Below, one piece after another: positions 6,356 through 10,159 of a stretch of 10,159 nucleotides of DNA. The notes beneath the pieces are model-generated. The model was not told the origin of the DNA. It saw only the letters and a list, made by a program, of their open reading frames with translations, and did no database searches. Location: assembly GCA_003518205.1 (NCBI GenBank), contig DOZC01000010.1:1-10159 (forward strand), given 5' to 3'. The first letter of the stretch is position 1. Every line of letters starts with the position of its first letter. This DNA comes from Minisyncoccota bacterium (lineage in GTDB: Bacteria > Patescibacteriota > Microgenomatia > UBA1400 > PJMF01). Both the position numbers and the translations under genes were made by a program.

Positions 6356-9016
6356 TTAGGTTTTAAGCAAATAGGCTAAATTTTTATCTGGATGAACTAG
6401 AGAATTACCACTAGAGATCTTCCAACCAGTTTCGTCAATAAATGGTCTGTTGAGAGTAATATGTTTTTGGCCACTTCTCAACGCGAATAAATCTATTAAA
6501 TAGGTTTGTTTGGTGACTGTTTCAATTTGTAGGAACTTTCCATCAGCCGATAAATTGCGACAAGAACACTTGATTTCATCACCGTTCTCATCAAAAAAAC
6601 CGACTGGTTTTGCATCTGTTGCGGCATCATTTTTTAAGGCTTCTGCTACGGGGTGTAGAGCCAATTTGTTACCAATCAATTCCACCACAAACCCGCCATC
6701 ACCCGTCAGGACGCATTGGCTCTGTTCTTGGCTACTAATAAAAGCTTTTGATTTATTGGTGACTAAGTCAACTAATAGCACTGTGTTGTTGGTTCTCACT
6801 AAGGCCAATCTGCCTAAGTTGTCGGCGCTGATCAATCTGGCCTCTTGGTTGAGCGACGCTTCCGAACTATTTCCAGAGACACCAACAGCTCTAGTTAACA
6901 CTTTTCCGTTTAAACGGACGGCAACTGAAGTTTTATCGTTGCTGGCTTCGAGGCCGATAGTTGTACCAACTTGAGTGTCCAAAATAGTGCCTGAGTTTTC
7001 AGTGGCTGAAACTACTTGGGCTAACAATTTTTCGCGTTGTTCACCTTTAAGCCGGACAGTATCTAAATTGCCCTTGGTGGCGTCAAAAGGCTGATAATAT
7101 TCAGTTAAAGCCGCATAGATTGGGGAATTTATGATATCTGATTTTTTAGCTTCAGCTTTGGCTGGTTCTAGAGCTATATTTGGACTGGTTAAGTTACCGA
7201 ATCTATCTAGGATGCCCTGAATAGCCTCCAAACCTTTAGGGTTGTCGGTTAAAGCTCCAGGTTTGAGAAGTAGTTCATTGAGAGCACTGCTGACACTGTG
7301 GCCATGAGCAATCATCTGACAGAATTTACGAATGCCACGATTGGAAAGTGGATGCTCAATTACGTCTGGGTAGAGCTTTTGAATTTCTGGAAAAACATAT
7401 AAGGCTAAACCAACAAATTTTTCTTGTTTGTCCATTGTAATATCCAGTAGGCCTTGATCGTCAGCCAGCCAAACCAATGATTTTAACAAAGTATCCTGAG
7501 GCGATGGATAGTCAACATAAATTACATTTGGGGCAAATCGATCGTGTAAAAAAGGAGCTAGGTTCATGGCATTAGCAGTTCCGTCAATATGTGCCCAAGT
7601 CGGAATAGTGTATTCTTCATCACCCAGCATGATTTTTTGACCTGGAGAAAGATTTAATAATCGGGAGATACCCTCAAGTGAATGAGCCGAACCTTTATCC
7701 ATTTCATCTAAAATGGGCAATTGGCCATGTTCGAAAGCTTGGATAATTTCACCTCTCGCCCAAGCCATTTCTTCATTCAAACCATCTTTGACTCCCAGGC
7801 CAATGTAAACAATGTCTTTGGTTAATTTGTTAATTAATTGGTCAATTATGGTTTTGGCCGTAGCTTCGGTAATTTCTGTGGCGGATCCAATTGCAACATT
7901 TTTAGCCTGAGCTAATTCCAGGAAAGTTTCCCAAGCTGGAGCACTTTCACTAAATTTGCTGCTCACAAATTCGAACGCCTGAGCTGTATTCATTGCTTGT
8001 AAAGTGTCTTTGACTTTAGCCAATTTTTCTACGTTGGATGCACTCTTGTCCATGCCAATTGGGACTGGTTTTTCACCCATTAACTGCACATAGTCAGAAA
8101 AATGATGAATACTAATCACTCTAGAGTCAAAACCCCGACGACGATTTTTTTCTACTAATAGTTCAGTTTTACCTGTGCCAGGAGGACCATATAGAATTGC
8201 GCCACCCAAACCATTTTTTTGTTCAGCCACCATCTCTAATCTAGTCAGTAACTTTTGAGTATCTGGAGTGTCAAAGATTTTTAAGTTTTCGGCTCGAACT
8301 TTTCTGGCGGTTTGAACTACCCAATTGAGCAAAGCATAATATCTGGTTTGGTCATCAAGACCGGCAATTAACTCAACTTGAGTTTGACTAATAAGTTTTT
8401 TTAGATCGTCAAACTGTATCCCAGGCGGTAAAGAATCTGTTAAGTGCTTTAGAATTTCTTCCGCCGATAAATCTAAAAAATGATCAAAATTGTAGGTTAC
8501 TTGGCCAGATCTACCGGCGTTTTCTCTTTGCTTACCGGTTCCATCTTTTGCTAAAAATGGTTTGTCGCCATTAACCTTGTCTGCTCGTTTAATGGCTCTG
8601 GCATATCTGGAAATTCTATTAATTAGTTCTGTGCATAGCAGTTCATATTTTTTTTCGCTGTCAGCTTTAGTCCTTAAAAAATGAGTAATTGGACTGGCGT
8701 CCAGAAATGATCTCAATTTTTTTAAAGCTTCTTGCGTTTGCTCTGCTGACAATTCTTTTTGTTTTGAATTAGCCGGATATGAGATGGCAGCAGCCAGCAA
8801 ATCTGGCTGATTAACAATTTCTTGACCCAAGCTTTTAATTGATCGCTTGATTACATCACCAACTCCTTGTTCAGATTCAAGCTGCTTGAGAATGGTTTCT
8901 ACTGGAAGTACCTGAGAGCGATAAGTTTCGCCAGCTTGATGAAAATCTCGCTCCTCCCGATTTCTTCGTTCTATTTCTGCCTGTTTAGCATCAGTGTGTG
9001 AGGAATTGTCCATCAT
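6356..9016 (-). CDS. MoxR/midasin-like AAA+ ATPase with core insert and propeller-like C-terminus
   Basis: First gene of the minus operon, 886 residues, cytoplasmic. Residues 1-260 are helical, with NQPDLL at 69-74. The AAA+ core has Walker A GPPGTGKT (277-284), Walker B PILDEMDK (434-441; D437, E438), sensor 1 asparagine in GTANAMN (N482), arginine finger R493 in LHDRFAP, and sensor 2 arginine R560 in LSNRGIRKF. The segment before Walker B and the LHDRF motif fit the AAA_5/MoxR/midasin group. About 150 residues separate Walker A from Walker B, far more than usual, because of a helical insert (about 320-400). From about 675 the sequence becomes beta-rich, with repeats such as LISADNLGRLALVR, LTGDGGFVVEL, LSADGKFLQIE and a last short LVHPDKNLAYLLKT, resembling WD40-like blades. 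Starts: ATG at 9016 or 9013; the TTG at 9025 is less likely. It probably drives remodelling of the vWA-like/transglutaminase partners. The client is unknown. Confidence 0.88.
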   Translation of the reverse strand: MMDNSSHTDAKQAEIERRNREERDFHQAGETYRSQVLPVETILKQLESEQGVGDVIKRSIKSLGQEIVNQPDLLAAAISYPANSKQKELSAEQTQEALKKLRSFLDASPITHFLRTKADSEKKYELLCTELINRISRYARAIKRADKVNGDKPFLAKDGTGKQRENAGRSGQVTYNFDHFLDLSAEEILKHLTDSLPPGIQFDDLKKLISQTQVELIAGLDDQTRYYALLNWVVQTARKVRAENLKIFDTPDTQKLLTRLEMVAEQKNGLGGAILYGPPGTGKTELLVEKNRRRGFDSRVISIHHFSDYVQLMGEKPVPIGMDKSASNVEKLAKVKDTLQAMNTAQAFEFVSSKFSESAPAWETFLELAQAKNVAIGSATEITEATAKTIIDQLINKLTKDIVYIGLGVKDGLNEEMAWARGEIIQAFEHGQLPILDEMDKGSAHSLEGISRLLNLSPGQKIMLGDEEYTIPTWAHIDGTANAMNLAPFLHDRFAPNVIYVDYPSPQDTLLKSLVWLADDQGLLDITMDKQEKFVGLALYVFPEIQKLYPDVIEHPLSNRGIRKFCQMIAHGHSVSSALNELLLKPGALTDNPKGLEAIQGILDRFGNLTSPNIALEPAKAEAKKSDIINSPIYAALTEYYQPFDATKGNLDTVRLKGEQREKLLAQVVSATENSGTILDTQVGTTIGLEASNDKTSVAVRLNGKVLTRAVGVSGNSSEASLNQEARLISADNLGRLALVRTNNTVLLVDLVTNKSKAFISSQEQSQCVLTGDGGFVVELIGNKLALHPVAEALKNDAATDAKPVGFFDENGDEIKCSCRNLSADGKFLQIETVTKQTYLIDLFALRSGQKHITLNRPFIDETGWKISSGNSLVHPDKNLAYLLKT

Positions 9017-9048
9017 AAAATCCAATATTATTGCGTTTAATTAAGTTA

Positions 9049-9077
9049 ACTATATCTGGTTTTGAGCTATCGAGCAA
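9049..9077 (-). promoter_or_regulatory. Tentative promoter of the minus-strand operon
   Basis: Read on the minus strand, TATAGT (9054-9049) resembles a -10 and TTGCTC (9077-9072) a poor -35, spaced by 17 bases, about 33 bases ahead of the ATG. Only half of the -35 matches consensus and the region is AT-rich, so chance matches are likely. No other site on this strand looks better. Confidence 0.3.
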
Positions 9078-9081
9078 GTGA

Positions 9082-9114
9082 TTTAAAAGATATGTTTAAA
9101 AGATAAATTTAAAG
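9082..9114. repeat. Tandem direct repeats, 13-base period, upstream of the ATPase operon
   Basis: TTTAAAAGATA occurs perfectly at 9082-9092 and again at 9095-9105, and a degenerate third copy (TTTAAAG) starts at 9108, keeping the 13-base step. The array lies just upstream of the tentative minus-strand promoter and about 90 bases from the + strand one. It could be an operator for a DNA-binding regulator or an AT-rich upstream element; no regulator gene is in the window. Confidence 0.6.
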
Positions 9115-9201
9115 TTGGAAATTAATTAGTTTATGTTTCTTGAAAAATGGCTTCCAAGAGTTACCTCAACAAATACCCAAATCCTTAAGCCACTAGTTTT
9201 C

Positions 9202-9210
9202 TGCTATAAT
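9202..9210 (+). promoter_or_regulatory. Extended -10 promoter of pnp
   Basis: TGCTATAAT is a perfect extended -10 element with no convincing -35 at the normal distance (the best match, TTAAGC at 9185-9190, is too close). The 11 bases 9200-9210 are identical to the rpsO promoter. It implies a start near 9217 and a leader of about 420 bases before the pnp ATG. A second bare TATAAT at 9414-9419 has neither TG nor -35 and is weaker. Confidence 0.7.
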
Positions 9211-9216
9211 CTCCCT

Positions 9217-9496
9217 TAGTTAGTTATTAATAGTCAGGGAATTCAAAGAGGATTCAAGAGAGATGACGAGGCACTGGCCAGTTTAGTTTTTAGCCAGGAA
9301 AAAAAGCTAGCGGAGATCCGCTGATGAGTTAAAAAGATTGAGCCAACGAGGCACGTCTTAATTTACTCAGTTGCTTTTAACCAGAGCAACTATCGCGGCG
9401 GTTGTCACATTTTTATAATAAACGATGTGACCAGTTCTAGCCCCAATCCCAAGCCTCATCTTTTCTCCAGAATACTCCCTTGTTTCCCTGAAAAAT
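9217..9496 (+). ncRNA. Structured 5' half of the pnp leader (possible regulatory or independent RNA)
   Basis: No gene is visible here. Four local hairpins follow each other on the + strand: CTGGC/GCCAG (9274-9278, 9293-9297), AGCGG/CCGCT with loop AGAT (9309-9313, 9318-9322), AGTTGCT/AGCAACT (9369-9375, 9385-9391), and GTCACAT/ATGTGAC (9404-9410, 9425-9431). The sequence ACGAGGCAC occurs twice, 80 bases apart (9266-9274 and 9346-9354). I see no match to the RNase P, tmRNA, 6S, SRP or T-box signatures. PNPase is known to autoregulate through its leader in enterobacteria, so a regulatory leader is the natural reading, but an independent small RNA is possible. Confidence 0.45.
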
Positions 9497-9615
9497 GAGT
9501 TGGTTTTAAATAGAGCTAAGTGTGCTCAAAAGGCAGGTTTGCGAATCACCCGGCAGAAATGCCAGATAAATCGCAAGCAGCTAAGCACTCAAGGCAAACT
9601 ACCTAAAACTCACTC
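9497..9615 (+). promoter_or_regulatory. Long closed stem with alternative inner pairings just before the pnp ribosome-binding site
   Basis: Bases 9497-9508 pair with 9604-9615 over twelve positions with one mismatch and one G-T wobble, enclosing about 95 bases. Inside are GAGC/GCTC (9513-9516, 9524-9527) and a hairpin GGCA-GAAA-TGCC with a GNRA loop (9552-9563). Bases 9537-9544 can pair with 9571-9578 (8 pairs, one wobble), while 9536-9542 can instead pair with 9594-9600 (7 pairs, one wobble); these exclude each other. The closing stem ends 7 bases before GAAAGG (9623-9628), so its state could affect translation. The switch is inferred, not shown. Confidence 0.45.
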
Positions 9616-9635
9616 CTAATACGAAAGGTTGACTT

Positions 9636-10159
9636 ATGTCATACCCAACTTACGGCCATTCTTATCACCTGGATATTCCAGTGGGAGATAAAACTATTCA
9701 CCTGGAGGTGGGCAAATACAGTCAGCAGACAGCTGCGGCTGTGCTCGCCAGCATGGGCGAAACTGTGGTGCATTGTACCGTGGCTCTGGGTCGCGAGACT
9801 GATTTGGGCTACTTCCCCTTGTCGGTGGAGTATGTCGAGAAACTTTTTGCTGGTGGCATCATCAAAGGATCCCGGTGGGTGAAGCGCGAAGGCAGACCGA
9901 CTGACGATTCAGTGCTCAAAGGTCGGGTGATTGATCGGACCATGAGACCGCTGTTTCCAGAAGGTTTGAAAAACGAGGTTCAGGTAGTTAACACTGTATT
10001 CTCATATGATGGCGAAAACGATCCGGATGTGGTGGCCATGTTGGCCAGTGCGGCCGCTTTGCACATTTCCCAGATTCCTTTTAACGGCCCGGTGGCCGGT
10101 ATTAGAGTGGGTTACAGAAAAGCCGATGACCAATTTTTGATCAATCCCACTCAAACCGA
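9636..10159 (+). CDS. pnp: Polynucleotide phosphorylase, N-terminal part (3' end outside window)
   Basis: The ATG has a good ribosome-binding site (GAAAGG at 9623-9628, 7-base spacer), and 174 codons are open to the window edge. PNPase degrades RNA 3' to 5' by phosphorolysis and is a trimeric cytoplasmic enzyme. The visible part is the first RNase PH-like core. It carries the family blocks LEVGKYSQQTAAAVLASMG, FPLSVEYVEK, AGGIIKGSRWVKREGRPTDD, the IDRTMRPLFPEG signature, NEVQVVNTV, and IPFNGPVAGIRVGYR, all aligning with E. coli PNPase. The second core with the phosphate-binding catalytic residues, the KH domain and the S1 domain lie beyond the window. It is separated from rpsO by the minus operon and has its own long leader. 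Codon use is GC-richer than in the neighbouring operon. Identification is secure. Confidence 0.97.
   Translation, partial: MSYPTYGHSYHLDIPVGDKTIHLEVGKYSQQTAAAVLASMGETVVHCTVALGRETDLGYFPLSVEYVEKLFAGGIIKGSRWVKREGRPTDDSVLKGRVIDRTMRPLFPEGLKNEVQVVNTVFSYDGENDPDVVAMLASAAALHISQIPFNGPVAGIRVGYRKADDQFLINPTQT

Noticed and set aside
6510..6974. 154-codon open frame on the + strand
   Set aside because: It lies wholly antisense to the ATPase gene, whose protein has clear motifs; the antisense product shows no recognisable domain and no ribosome-binding site was evident.
9017..9027. TTG at 9025 as start of the ATPase gene
   Set aside because: ATG codons at 9016 and 9013 follow in frame and are preferred; nothing favours the TTG.
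9321..9357. CTGATGAG followed by ACGAGGCACGTC, resembling a hammerhead ribozyme core
   Set aside because: The required GAAA after stem II is missing and stem II could have only three pairs, so the core cannot form.
9414..9419. TATAAT as a second pnp promoter
   Set aside because: It lies in the loop of a perfect seven-pair hairpin, without TG extension or -35, in a position easily explained by AT-rich loop sequence.
9535..9551. GGTTTGCGAATCACC, looking like a tRNA T-arm
   Set aside because: The loop is nine bases rather than seven, and no acceptor, D or anticodon arm fits around it.
9261..9600. Very short open frames in the pnp leader (for example ATG at 9263 for 7 codons, at 9495 for 4, at 9559 for 15)
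   Set aside because: None has a convincing ribosome-binding site or a telling residue run such as attenuator-type repeats; length is within chance.
1..10159. CRISPR array, insertion sequence, tRNA or rRNA
   Set aside because: No spaced repeats of suitable length, no transposase-like protein or terminal inverted repeats, and no cloverleaf or rRNA-like segment were seen; the inserted operon has no visible flanking repeats.

Overview
The window looks like a piece of a small bacterial genome, probably a Patescibacteria/CPR-type organism. That call rests on the feel of the IF-2, S15 and PNPase sequences, on moderate-to-low GC, and on AAA+, vWA-like and transglutaminase-like proteins of unfamiliar build beside compact translation genes. 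It is an inference and needs a phylogeny. TGA closes two of the genes as an ordinary stop, and nothing suggests recoding.

Layout. On the + strand, 1-849 is the 3' part of infB (IF-2 domains after the G domain). It is followed 37 bases later by an unrecognised 330-residue protein ending in a four-cysteine zinc ribbon. An extended -10 promoter overlaps the end of that gene and drives rpsO (S15), which has a short leader able to fold in two competing ways. Bases 2346-9016 carry a tight three-gene minus-strand operon, transcribed in the order MoxR/midasin-like AAA+ ATPase, degenerate vWA-like protein, two-helix membrane protein with an extracytoplasmic transglutaminase core. A 619-base gene-free region (9017-9635) then holds the minus operon's upstream region, with 13-base-period direct repeats, and a + strand extended -10 promoter identical over 11 bases to the rpsO one. 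It continues as a structured leader of about 420 bases in front of pnp (PNPase), whose first 174 codons close the window.

How it fits together. infB, rpsO and pnp are the classic translation/RNA-decay neighbourhood, in which rpsO and pnp are normally adjacent. Here about 6.7 kb of oppositely oriented, partly AT-richer DNA separates them, and each gene has its own promoter and structured leader. The inserted operon combines three families that recur together in bacteria (MoxR ATPase, vWA/DUF58 partner, membrane transglutaminase), but each protein departs from the usual form. The ATPase has a large insert in its core and a propeller-like tail. The vWA-like protein has lost most of its metal site. 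The transglutaminase has large cytoplasmic domains on both sides of a single extracytoplasmic loop. I infer a membrane-anchored machine in which a cytoplasmic ATPase remodels or controls a surface transglutaminase/peptidase-like enzyme through the vWA-like adaptor. Substrate and physiological role cannot be read from the sequence.
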